NCBI GenBank assembly: GCA_937968035.1
Contig: CALBTS010000561.1
Coordinates: 1-8,390, forward strand
Length of the DNA: 8,390 bases
DNA from: an uncultured Methanomethylovorans sp.
GTDB taxonomy: Archaea > Halobacteriota > Methanosarcinia > Methanosarcinales > Methanosarcinaceae
Direction: 5' to 3'
The notes under the pieces were generated by a model that saw only the letters and a program-made list of their open reading frames with translations, was not told the DNA's origin and made no database searches. The position numbers were made by a program, and so were the translations under genes. The first letter of the stretch is position 1. Every line of letters starts with the position of its first letter. Positions 1 to 4,387 of this stretch are shown piece after piece.

Positions 1-1629
1 TGTGATGTCTTTTGCGTATGGGATCTTAACAACGTACTTTGACAGTTTGATGTCTCGGAGGATCTCCCTGCATGTTAGCACTTCGTCTGTTTCAGGGAGC
101 CCAACTTCACCACTTGCAGCGCGTTCTAGTTGAAATTGCATTACCCTATGGTCCTGTTCGGGGCTTTCATCGACCCCGCCCCCAAATTGCCTATTAAGAA
201 GTTGTAAACTCTGATCATCGTCTACAGATGTTAACCACCAGGAAAGCCTAGCAGGTATCCGCTTTGTTTCCTTTTTGCGCTTAATATCTAACGTAGTGTA
301 ATGTGTCCCTTCCTGGAAATTGGAAGTCGCTCTCTTAATTGTGCCTTCCAGTGTCTCGGTAAGATCGATATCATCACAAAAGATGATACTACCTTCTTTC
401 GGTTCCATATAAAAAATGGCTTTATCGGATAGCGCGGTCTCGTGGATCCATCCCCTTGGTATCAGATGTGCCATTGCCTTGCAACAATGTGTTTTACCCT
501 TGCCAGAGTCGCCGCTTACTTTTGGCTGGATGCCATCAGAATTTAAAACAGATTGGATGCCAATTGATACTAAAAGAGTTTTCTTAACACCATCGTCCCC
601 CACATGCAGCCCATCACATGTCTGCAGTATGTAACTCACTGGGTCGCCCGTTTTGGCTATTTCCCTTGCCCTTGCTTTGATATGCTCGGGAACTTCCTCT
701 CTTTCGGGCTCTGTCTGTTCTGTGGCATGTGAGGCCTCCTTACCCTGTTTACCTCTCTTCACATCCTCACTTGCATCATAGAACTGTGATAAAATAGGGT
801 GGGCCTTGATAGTCTCTGTTCGTGCTGTCGCCTTCGTTGCGATCTTCCCTATCTGATATTCACTGTCTGCACTATCATACTCATCTAAGAAGATCAGCTT
901 ACATAGTAGAACCAGCTCTTCAAATGTCGCACCGTTGGCCTTCAGTTCAGCGAAAAAATACAGTGTAAGCTCTCTTCCGGATGCACCATGAAAAATAGAC
1001 ATATCCCGGTAATGTGGGTTTGATCTCTGGTTGTCTGTGAAGTAGGCCTTAAAGAATTTCCTGAAAACATGCCTGCAGTTGTTCACAGATCGCTGTAATG
1101 CCTCGAAGGTTGCGACATTGGCCTTAATTCTGTCTATGAGTTCATTGCTCATCTGTGGTCTGTTCTCAGGCTCTCCCTGTGTGAACTGGTACTTATCACC
1201 GCTTGGGTGTATCGAAGGTGTGAGTACGCAATTATTACCATTGTTCAGGATTTCAAAACCCAGTGCATGGTATTTCTTAGCCGTAAGCTCATCACAGTAC
1301 TTAAAAAATAAATGATCTCTGTTACCTGTTCTCTGTTGTCTTACCCACGGTGAGATATCAAGGCCTTCCCAGAGACCTTTTACAATGAAGTCGCGGTCTA
1401 TTACTGTGCAGTCTGACAATTCCCCACAGATAAGACCTATGTTCTTAGGATCCTTGGTGTCGAAGTAGCTTTTAAGCTCGCTTTCTGTGAAGTGCTTGTC
1501 TATTTCAGACCACTTATTCACAATCGGTATCTTATCGTGTGCTCTCAGTGGGTGGATGTAAAAACCAATGTCCTGGTATGCCTTCGATGCCTCGTACATG
1601 ACAGCCTCATTGGTCACAGTCGTCATCAT
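1..1629 (-). CDS. Primase-polymerase / AAA+ helicase replication protein (3' end beyond window)
   Basis: This frame is open for 543 codons from ATG 1629 to the window edge, so the C terminus is missing. The N-terminal part (about residues 15-160) reads as a bifunctional primase-polymerase (archaeo-eukaryotic primase) domain. It has a G-F-Y-I-H-P...K-I-P opening, the metal-binding pair D78/D80 in VIDRD, H106 in RDHLFF, and a TPSIHPSG motif at 137-144. After a charged linker (about 290-325) comes a P-loop helicase core: Walker A GDSGKGKT at 373-380, Walker B IIFCDDID at 415-422, a sensor-like WWLTSVDDD at 464-472 and a possible arginine finger R480. By family knowledge such fusions prime and unwind DNA at plasmid or viral origins. 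It is the last gene of an operon and overlaps the preceding gene by 23 bp. A GGAGGTG site sits 4 nt before ATG 1629 and 7 nt before ATG 1626, so the second ATG may be the true start. The exact helicase subfamily is not certain. Confidence 0.88.
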   Translation of the reverse strand, partial: MMTTVTNEAVMYEASKAYQDIGFYIHPLRAHDKIPIVNKWSEIDKHFTESELKSYFDTKDPKNIGLICGELSDCTVIDRDFIVKGLWEGLDISPWVRQQRTGNRDHLFFKYCDELTAKKYHALGFEILNNGNNCVLTPSIHPSGDKYQFTQGEPENRPQMSNELIDRIKANVATFEALQRSVNNCRHVFRKFFKAYFTDNQRSNPHYRDMSIFHGASGRELTLYFFAELKANGATFEELVLLCKLIFLDEYDSADSEYQIGKIATKATARTETIKAHPILSQFYDASEDVKRGKQGKEASHATEQTEPEREEVPEHIKARAREIAKTGDPVSYILQTCDGLHVGDDGVKKTLLVSIGIQSVLNSDGIQPKVSGDSGKGKTHCCKAMAHLIPRGWIHETALSDKAIFYMEPKEGSIIFCDDIDLTETLEGTIKRATSNFQEGTHYTTLDIKRKKETKRIPARLSWWLTSVDDDQSLQLLNRQFGGGVDESPEQDHRVMQFQLERAASGEVGLPETDEVLTCREILRDIKLSKYVVKIPYAKDIT

Positions 1630-1804
1630 AGGACACCTCCCAGCGTTCAGCAGCTTCAACAAGTTCCTGTGTGGCATCGAGGAAATGCGCTACTGCAGGA
1701 TGAGAACTATAGACCATCTCGAAGGTTTCCCAATCGAGGTGTGTGAGTTGCTGGATCAGTGGGTGTGAGGCCAAAGACCAGAGTTCAAAGGAATCGCTAT
1801 TCAT
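1607..1804 (-). CDS. Small acidic protein of the replication operon, unknown function
   Basis: This is a 65-aa protein with no family I recognise. It is strongly acidic, with a C-terminal SYDDDCDQ tail, and it is rich in helix-forming residues and aromatics (several Trp and Phe). There is no membrane segment or zinc motif. The start is well supported: a GGAGG site lies 7 nt upstream, and the ATG overlaps the TGA of the 81-aa gene as ATGA, implying translational coupling. Its own 3' end overlaps the primase-helicase start by 23 bp. The position suggests an accessory to replication (for example a loader or a modulator of the primase), but nothing in the sequence shows this directly. Confidence 0.72.
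   Translation of the reverse strand: MNSDSFELWSLASHPLIQQLTHLDWETFEMVYSSHPAVAHFLDATQELVEAAERWEVSYDDDCDQ
1634..1640 (-). promoter_or_regulatory. Ribosome binding site of the primase-helicase gene
   Basis: GGAGGTG on the minus strand matches the archaeal 16S anti-Shine-Dalgarno well. It lies inside the end of the 65-aa gene. Its spacing of 7 nt to ATG 1626 favours that start over ATG 1629 (4 nt). Confidence 0.75.
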
Positions 1805-2046
1805 TGCGCTTCCTCCATGATCTTCCTGGCAAGATCCACGAACATTAGAAGAGTTGGGTTTGTCGCCTTTATGAGCTCATAAGTATCCGGCTTCACATTG
1901 GCAAAATCCCTAATTACGGGCTCATTTCTCAACTGCTGAAGGCCGGGGTCAATAATATATAGTTTAGGGTCGTTTATATGTAGTGCAGCACAGTTTTCTA
2001 TAGCCGGGGTGTGCCCGCTCCCGGCTTCCATTCCTTTTGAGTTCAT
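1801..2046 (-). CDS. First protein of the replication operon, unknown function
   Basis: This 81-aa protein is unrecognised. It has a polar N terminus with MNSKGMEAGSG and a C-terminal helix ending FVDLARKIMEEAQ; no motif points to a reaction. It begins with ATG 2046, preceded by GAGG at 6 nt spacing. It ends in an ATGA overlap with the 65-aa gene, so the two plus the primase-helicase form one transcription unit. A TATA-like element about 80-90 bp upstream and an inverted repeat in the leader suggest regulated expression. By position it could be a DNA-binding or copy-control protein, but no helix-turn-helix or ribbon-helix-helix is evident. An internal start at Met6 is possible. Confidence 0.72.
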   Translation of the reverse strand: MNSKGMEAGSGHTPAIENCAALHINDPKLYIIDPGLQQLRNEPVIRDFANVKPDTYELIKATNPTLLMFVDLARKIMEEAQ

Positions 2047-2065
2047 GTGTTACCTCATGTATTTT

Positions 2066-2081
2066 GTAAACAATCGTTTAC
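2066..2081. promoter_or_regulatory. Inverted repeat in the replication-operon leader (candidate operator)
   Basis: GTAAAC and GTTTAC form a perfect 6-bp inverted repeat with a 4-nt spacer. It lies 20 bp upstream of the 81-aa gene start and downstream of the predicted transcription start, where a bound repressor would block the replication operon. The binding protein is unknown. Confidence 0.4.
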
Positions 2082-2120
2082 GGTTGCATGAGAGCCCGGC
2101 CCAAGAACTAAAAACGTATA

Positions 2121-2138
2121 CCTTTTTTTATATACAAA
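2121..2138 (-). promoter_or_regulatory. TATA box of the replication operon
   Basis: On the minus strand TATATAAA sits in a T/A-rich run at about 2127-2134, a good archaeal box A. It predicts transcription from about 2100, leaving a leader of roughly 55 nt before ATG 2046 that contains the 2066-2081 inverted repeat. Confidence 0.5.
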
Positions 2139-2153
2139 TGATACACGTTTTGT

Positions 2154-2166
2154 TTATATGTTATAA
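2154..2166 (+). promoter_or_regulatory. Plus-strand TATA box with dyad symmetry
   Basis: TTTATATG (2153-2160) fits the archaeal TATA consensus on the plus strand. TTATA-TGT-TATAA (2154-2166) is also a perfect dyad. No protein gene lies downstream, so it may drive a non-coding RNA, or be a protein-binding site rather than a promoter. Confidence 0.35.
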
Positions 2167-2184
2167 CAGCTAATACCATAGTAA

Positions 2185-2310
2185 TAACATGGTATTACAC
2201 CTGTGTTGTGGGGTGTCCGTGTTATATAGGAGGACTTTTAGTTCCTTGAGCTTACCGGGGATGCTGTAACATCCCCGTTGGCTCTCAATGATCGTGATCT
2301 TATTTTTTCT
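2185..2310 (+). ncRNA. Candidate small structured RNA upstream of the replication operon
   Basis: A TATA box at 2153-2160 predicts a plus-strand start near 2185. Downstream is a strong hairpin with CGGGGATG (2256-2263) pairing to CATCCCCG (2270-2277) over a 6-nt loop. TTGAGC (2246-2251) can pair imperfectly with GCTCTCAA (2281-2288) as an outer stem. The stretch ends in a T run at 2303-2308 that could terminate transcription. The GGAGGA at 2229-2234 precedes only a seven-codon frame from TTG 2246, so translation is unlikely. The limits are estimates. The hairpin could equally act on the minus strand as a terminator for the small-gene array. Confidence 0.33.
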
Positions 2311-2401
2311 CCTTGAAGTAGCTCATTGGAGACCTCATTTTCAATACCTGCTTAGATTGTGAGGGTGTTCTTTCGCGTCCTGTGGTCGTTTTGTCGCTCA
2401 C
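2300..2401 (-). CDS. 33-aa basic peptide coupled to the RHH gene
   Basis: This short frame starts at GTG 2401, overlapping the TGA of the ribbon-helix-helix gene as GTGA, and ends at TAA 2300. GAGG lies 7 nt before the GTG. The product is rich in Lys, Arg, Ser and Thr, ends YFKEKK, and has no recognisable domain. The coupling and ribosome site argue that it is translated; its length makes chance possible. It might act with the upstream DNA-binding protein, but there is no direct evidence. Confidence 0.4.
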   Translation of the reverse strand: MSDKTTTGRERTPSQSKQVLKMRSPMSYFKEKK

Positions 2402-2550
2402 AGTCGTTCCTCTCTCTGATTGAAGTAGTTATCTGCCATCTGATCCACAAGAGCCCACATCTTCAGGCCGGTGTGTTCAGCTTCGGCTTTTATTCTTTCG
2501 CGCGTTCCGTGCTTTACGGCCACTGTCGTATACTCAAAATTTCTTACCAA
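2398..2550 (-). CDS. Ribbon-helix-helix DNA-binding protein, 50 aa
   Basis: The product fits a minimal ribbon-helix-helix (MetJ/Arc) fold. A short strand at about residues 5-11 (EYTTVAV) is followed by helix one (THGTRERIKAEAE-like pattern, about 14-23) and helix two after a Gly turn (LKMWALVDQMADNYF, about 27-41). Such proteins dimerise and bind short dyads, usually repressing their own operon. TTG 2550 is the chosen start because it retains the strand; GTG 2523 would cut it away. No strong ribosome site precedes TTG, but a TATA box at about 2602-2609 sits the right distance for a short leader. An 8-bp inverted repeat overlaps that TATA box, consistent with autorepression. The downstream 33-aa peptide is coupled by a GTGA overlap. 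Confidence 0.62.
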   Translation of the reverse strand: MVRNFEYTTVAVKHGTRERIKAEAEHTGLKMWALVDQMADNYFNQREERL

Positions 2551-2584
2551 CGTATCACAGCAGCATGATTTTTTATAATATGCG

Positions 2585-2607
2585 TTATATGTCCTATGAA
2601 CATATAA
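2585..2607. promoter_or_regulatory. Operator dyad overlapping the RHH gene TATA box
   Basis: TTATATGT (2585-2592) and ACATATAA (2600-2607) are perfect 8-bp inverted arms with a 7-nt spacer. On the minus strand the right arm is part of CTTTTATATGTT, a strong archaeal TATA box. Binding here would exclude TBP, the expected arrangement for a self-repressing ribbon-helix-helix gene. Confidence 0.5.
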
Positions 2608-2723
2608 AAGTTTCCTATATCACTATCGGTATCCGCAGTATAAAAAAACGATGGCAATGGGGTGAAAGTATTCTATACGAATAGTTGAATGTGAAAAAGG
2701 ACATGGGCGATGTCCCCCGCGTT

Positions 2724-2876
2724 TCATTCTATCACGTACCCTGCATCTTCCAGGATGCATCTTGTAAGCTCTACATCTCCCTGCAGGATCCTGCTACATG
2801 TAGGACAGGGTAACTCTTCCGCGTTAGGACCATCGAACTCAGTTCCACATTCTCCACAGTACCATGTGAAATTCAC
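2724..2876 (-). CDS. Zinc-ribbon protein, 50 aa
   Basis: The 50-aa product carries two CxxC knuckles, C7-x-x-C10 in WYCGEC and C24-x-x-C27 in LPCPTC, 13 residues apart: a classic rubredoxin-like zinc ribbon. The remaining C-terminal part (DVELTRCILEDAGYVIE) looks helical. The start is GTG 2876, overlapping the TGA of the 95-aa gene as GTGA, with a GAGGTGG site 7 nt upstream, so translation is coupled. Small zinc ribbons of this type are common in archaeal viruses and plasmids, where they are thought to bind nucleic acid or protein partners. The specific role here is unknown. It is the last gene of its cluster before a 174-bp intergenic gap. Confidence 0.72.
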   Translation of the reverse strand: MNFTWYCGECGTEFDGPNAEELPCPTCSRILQGDVELTRCILEDAGYVIE

Positions 2877-3160
2877 CCAGGAACCACCTCCGCTTCGAGT
2901 GCCTGCAGCGCTGCAATGACTTTTTTCAACGTTCTCTTATAAGCGGGTCTTATGGCCGCCAGATCCTTATCTGGAAGTCTTGATCCGGGCCATTCGTCTT
3001 GGATTAGATCGTTTATGTTTCCGCTTTCAAGTTCGCCATCCAGGCACTGCCTCAATGCAGCGTAAATACACATTTCTGCAATTGTGCCGACAGGAACACG
3101 ATCGACTACACATTCACCCGCGACCGAGTAGAAACTTTTACCTATTCTTTCCAGGCTCAT
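2873..3160 (-). CDS. 95-aa protein of the small-gene array, unknown function
   Basis: I do not recognise a family. The N-terminal half contains a hydrophobic stretch around AEMCIYAALRQCL (about 28-40) that looks like a buried amphipathic helix rather than a membrane span. The middle is acidic. The C-terminal part (IRPAYKRTLKKVIAALQALEAE) is a long amphipathic helix with basic and hydrophobic faces, suited to oligomerisation or binding a partner. ATG 3160 lies 5 nt after the stop of the 41-aa gene, with GGAGG about 10 nt upstream. Its own stop overlaps the GTG of the zinc-ribbon gene. The tight coupling on both sides supports it as a true gene. Confidence 0.7.
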   Translation of the reverse strand: MSLERIGKSFYSVAGECVVDRVPVGTIAEMCIYAALRQCLDGELESGNINDLIQDEWPGSRLPDKDLAAIRPAYKRTLKKVIAALQALEAEVVPG

Positions 3161-3165
3161 GTTTC

Positions 3166-3291
3166 TCAGTCCTCCAGTCCTTCATCTATAATATATGGTT
3201 CATCGTATGCAATCTCATACTTGTCATCCTCTGCATAGAAAGGACATCTACATGGCCGGTGTCCACAAAAAACACAAGTATGAGAGGTCAT
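3166..3291 (-). CDS. 41-aa Cys-rich micro-protein, putative zinc binder
   Basis: The product starts MTSHTCVFCGHRPCRCPFYA, giving CxxC (C6, C9) followed by CxC (C14, C16), with H4 and H11 nearby, enough ligands for one zinc site. The rest is an acidic, Tyr-rich tail (EDDKYEIAYDEPYIIDEG). ATG 3291 overlaps the TGA of the 68-aa gene as ATGA, and the stop lies 5 nt before the 95-aa gene, so it is embedded in a coupled operon. The compact Cys cluster and acidic tail suggest a protein-protein adaptor or DNA-mimic-like accessory, but this is inference. No known family is recognised. Confidence 0.62.
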   Translation of the reverse strand: MTSHTCVFCGHRPCRCPFYAEDDKYEIAYDEPYIIDEGLED

Positions 3292-3494
3292 GCCCTCGCC
3301 CCCATCTGCACAGGTTCACGGTGACCTGTTTCTCCTTGCCATTCTACCGGCTTCCAGTCTGCCAGGATCTTAAGGACATGTCTTACCTGCCAGTATTCGC
3401 TTTCGTCTTTCGTGTGGGTAAATATCCAGTTCTTGTTCTCTACACTGTTATACAGTTCGGCTGCAGTTGCCTGCAAGTCTTGAAATTCGTTCAT
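3288..3494 (-). CDS. 68-aa protein of the small-gene array, unknown function
   Basis: I choose ATG 3494 because GGAGG (3504-3508) lies 9 nt upstream; a longer version from TTG 3533 has a very basic extension and no ribosome site. The product begins with an amphipathic helix (NEFQDLQATAAELYNSVE) followed by a Trp-rich section with several Lys/Glu (NWIFTH, EYWQVRHVLKILADWKPVEW). There is no recognised domain. It ends in an ATGA overlap with the 41-aa Cys-rich gene. The operon position suggests an element-specific accessory protein. Confidence 0.66.
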   Translation of the reverse strand: MNEFQDLQATAAELYNSVENKNWIFTHTKDESEYWQVRHVLKILADWKPVEWQGETGHREPVQMGARA

Positions 3495-3574
3495 GTTCTT
3501 ATGCCTCCGTTTGTGGATCCTCTTGGAAGCCAAGAACCTACAAAAGCAATATATCTCAAGAGATACATATTCAC
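3491..3574 (-). other. Possible 27-codon coupled micro-ORF
   Basis: A frame from GTG 3574 to TGA 3491 begins at a GTGA overlap with a 19-codon frame upstream and ends at an ATGA overlap with the 68-aa gene. Its first half is hydrophobic (MYLLRYIAFVGSWL). No ribosome site precedes the GTG, and the same DNA holds a TATA-like stretch with a TATCTC/GAGATA dyad. It may therefore be a promoter rather than a gene. Confidence 0.2.
3552..3565. promoter_or_regulatory. Dyad with TATA-like DNA upstream of the 68-aa gene
   Basis: TATCTC and GAGATA form a perfect 6-bp inverted repeat with a 2-nt spacer, embedded in minus-strand GAGATATATTGC. It may be an internal promoter/operator separating the AbrB-like gene from the rest of the array. 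Confidence 0.3.
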
Positions 3575-3645
3575 AAATTGCGAGTCAGTGAGTCTTTGTA
3601 AGTTTCGGCTTTCAGGGATTCACTCATCATTCTTATTTTCCTTCG

Positions 3646-3801
3646 TTACTGCTCCCGGGTAGGAGTGATAACTATGCTTGTTCCGTCATCTGTCACTTCC
3701 ACAGTGCTGCCTTTCTTGAATCCGTACTTATCACGCAGATAGGCAGGGATACACAGAAAAGCACGATTCTGTGGAGCTAATGTAATTCTTCTCCGAGTCA
3801 T
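3646..3801 (-). CDS. AbrB/SpoVT-like DNA-binding protein, 51 aa
   Basis: The product begins with a basic strand (TRRRITLAPQNRAFLCIPAYL), then a Lys-rich GFKKGSTVEVTDD segment and a final strand SIVITPTRE. This is the swapped-hairpin pattern of SpoVT/AbrB-type DNA-binding domains, which act as transition-state regulators or antitoxins. At 51 aa it is essentially one domain, so it would act as a dimer. There is no Shine-Dalgarno sequence; a TATA box centred near 3829 is about 28 bp from ATG 3801, so the mRNA is probably leaderless. It diverges from the CopG-type gene at 3858 through a shared promoter. One of the two identical operator palindromes lies between its TATA box and start. It may repress both directions, or the partner may. 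Confidence 0.75.
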   Translation of the reverse strand: MTRRRITLAPQNRAFLCIPAYLRDKYGFKKGSTVEVTDDGTSIVITPTREQ

Positions 3802-3807
3802 CGTATA

Positions 3808-3818
3808 TACATATGTAC
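3808..3818. promoter_or_regulatory. Left operator copy, 11 bp
   Basis: TACATATGTAC contains the perfect palindrome TACATATGTA and is identical to the copy at 3843-3853. It lies between the shared TATA element and the start of the AbrB-like gene. Confidence 0.55.
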
Positions 3819-3822
3819 GAGC

Positions 3823-3834
3823 AAATATTTAAAC
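3823..3834. promoter_or_regulatory. Shared bidirectional TATA element
   Basis: AAATATTTAAAC reads as a TATA-like box on either strand (AAATATTT and TTTAAA are each palindromic). Its centre is about 28 bp from both divergent start codons, ATG 3801 (minus) and ATG 3858 (plus). Both genes lack ribosome sites, fitting leaderless divergent transcripts from one core promoter. Confidence 0.55.
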
Positions 3835-3842
3835 GTTGCTGC

Positions 3843-3853
3843 TACATATGTAC
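3843..3853. promoter_or_regulatory. Right operator copy, 11 bp
   Basis: This second exact copy of TACATATGTAC is 35 bp from the first, centre to centre, and ends 5 bp before ATG 3858. The pair is symmetric about the shared TATA element, so one dimeric regulator could shut both genes. Confidence 0.55.
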
Positions 3854-3857
3854 ATAC

Positions 3858-4172
3858 ATGGAAAAACCAGAGTGGACCAAAACAAAGGGATTTAGATTAC
3901 CACAAAGGACACTGGACCAATTAGATTATCTAACCACAGATGGCGGTTTTAGAAATGCTACCGAAGCAATTATTATAGCAGTTGATCGTCTGTATATGCA
4001 GGAACAGTTCGGCACTACTGTATTAGAAGATATAGATATCATAGCGGATTATGCTGTAAAGTATCCTCAAATTGTGGATTTTATGTATAAAAACATGAAA
4101 GATCCGCTAAAAAGAGAGGAATATCACAAAAGGCTAAATGAGAGAATAAAAGAAAAATCAGAAAGTAAATAA
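3858..4172 (+). CDS. CopG-family ribbon-helix-helix regulator, 104 aa
   Basis: Residues about 8-45 match a ribbon-helix-helix domain: strand TKGFRLPQ, helix one RTLDQLDYLT, the Gly-Gly turn, then FRNATEAIIIAVDRLYMQ as helix two with the usual N-A-T/S-E capping. The remaining 60 residues are helical, start acidic and end very basic (ERIKEKSESK), and may bind an effector or partner. I prefer ATG 3858 over ATG 3813 because 3858 is about 28 bp from the TATA element, giving a leaderless mRNA, and the longer version would start inside the left operator. It is divergent to the AbrB-like gene. It could regulate the promoter it shares, or the SNIPE-like gene 215 bp downstream. Confidence in the family is high; the target is inferred. 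Confidence 0.85.
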   Translation: MEKPEWTKTKGFRLPQRTLDQLDYLTTDGGFRNATEAIIIAVDRLYMQEQFGTTVLEDIDIIADYAVKYPQIVDFMYKNMKDPLKREEYHKRLNERIKEKSESK

Positions 4173-4231
4173 ACTAAACGTGTCATTTTATGGCATGGCA
4201 CTGCCTAACATTCTAGAACAAAATAATAAAG

Positions 4232-4239
4232 TTTATATG
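4232..4239 (+). promoter_or_regulatory. TATA box for the SNIPE-like nuclease gene
   Basis: TTTATATG preceded by an A-rich stretch (AATAATAAAG) matches the archaeal BRE/TATA arrangement. It predicts a start near 4263 and a leader of about 125 nt, long enough for post-transcriptional control. Confidence 0.55.
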
Positions 4240-4306
4240 CCATCCACTCTCTGCTTTTTATAACGGATGCTGATGTAATTGGGAAAACTTGAAAGGTTAT
4301 CCTGAC

Positions 4307-4369
4307 ATGCTGGAGGCAATTGATAATAATTTTGATTCAGTATATTGGCATCCAGGTGTACTGAAATAA
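4307..4369 (+). other. Possible 20-codon leader ORF upstream of the nuclease gene
   Basis: ATG 4307 is followed by 20 codons to TAA 4369, ending 18 nt before the nuclease ATG, inside the predicted leader. AAAGGTTATCC upstream partly resembles a ribosome site. It may be chance; if translated it could modulate expression of the nuclease. Confidence 0.2.
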
Positions 4370-4387
4370 TTGGGTTGGTGAATATAG

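Larger units (their letters stand above)
2105..2244. repeat. Nested inverted repeats in the putative origin/control region
   Basis: GAACTAAAA (2105-2113) is repeated inverted as TTTTAGTTC (2236-2244). These arms bracket an AT-rich stretch holding further dyads: AAAACGT (2111-2117) with ACGTTTT (2145-2151), TTATA/TATAA (2154-2166), and TAATACCAT (2171-2179) with ATGGTATTA (2189-2197). There is no credible coding frame. The density of symmetric elements beside a replication operon fits an origin or a cluster of regulator sites. There are no clear tandem iterons, so the origin assignment is inference. Confidence 0.5.

Noticed and set aside
416..1315. Plus-strand frames of 72 and 78 codons opposite the left end
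   Set aside because: They lie antisense to the intact 543-codon primase-helicase frame and have no ribosome site, TATA box or protein-like composition.
2047..2723. CRISPR array or tandem iterons in the intergenic regions
   Set aside because: The repeats seen are inverted and of different sequence; there are no regularly spaced direct repeats.
3571..3630. 19-codon frame (ATG 3630) after the AbrB-like gene
   Set aside because: It is too short and lacks a ribosome site; the only support is a GTGA overlap with another doubtful frame.
2980..3662. Plus-strand frames of 114 and 155 codons over the small-gene array
   Set aside because: The compositions are odd (Cys, His, Arg and Ser rich, no domains), while the minus strand shows coupled genes with ribosome sites and zinc motifs in the same DNA.
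3813..3857. N-terminal extension of the CopG-like protein from ATG 3813
   Set aside because: It would start inside an operator and upstream of the TATA element; the extension (YEQIFKRCCYICTY) is unlike this family.
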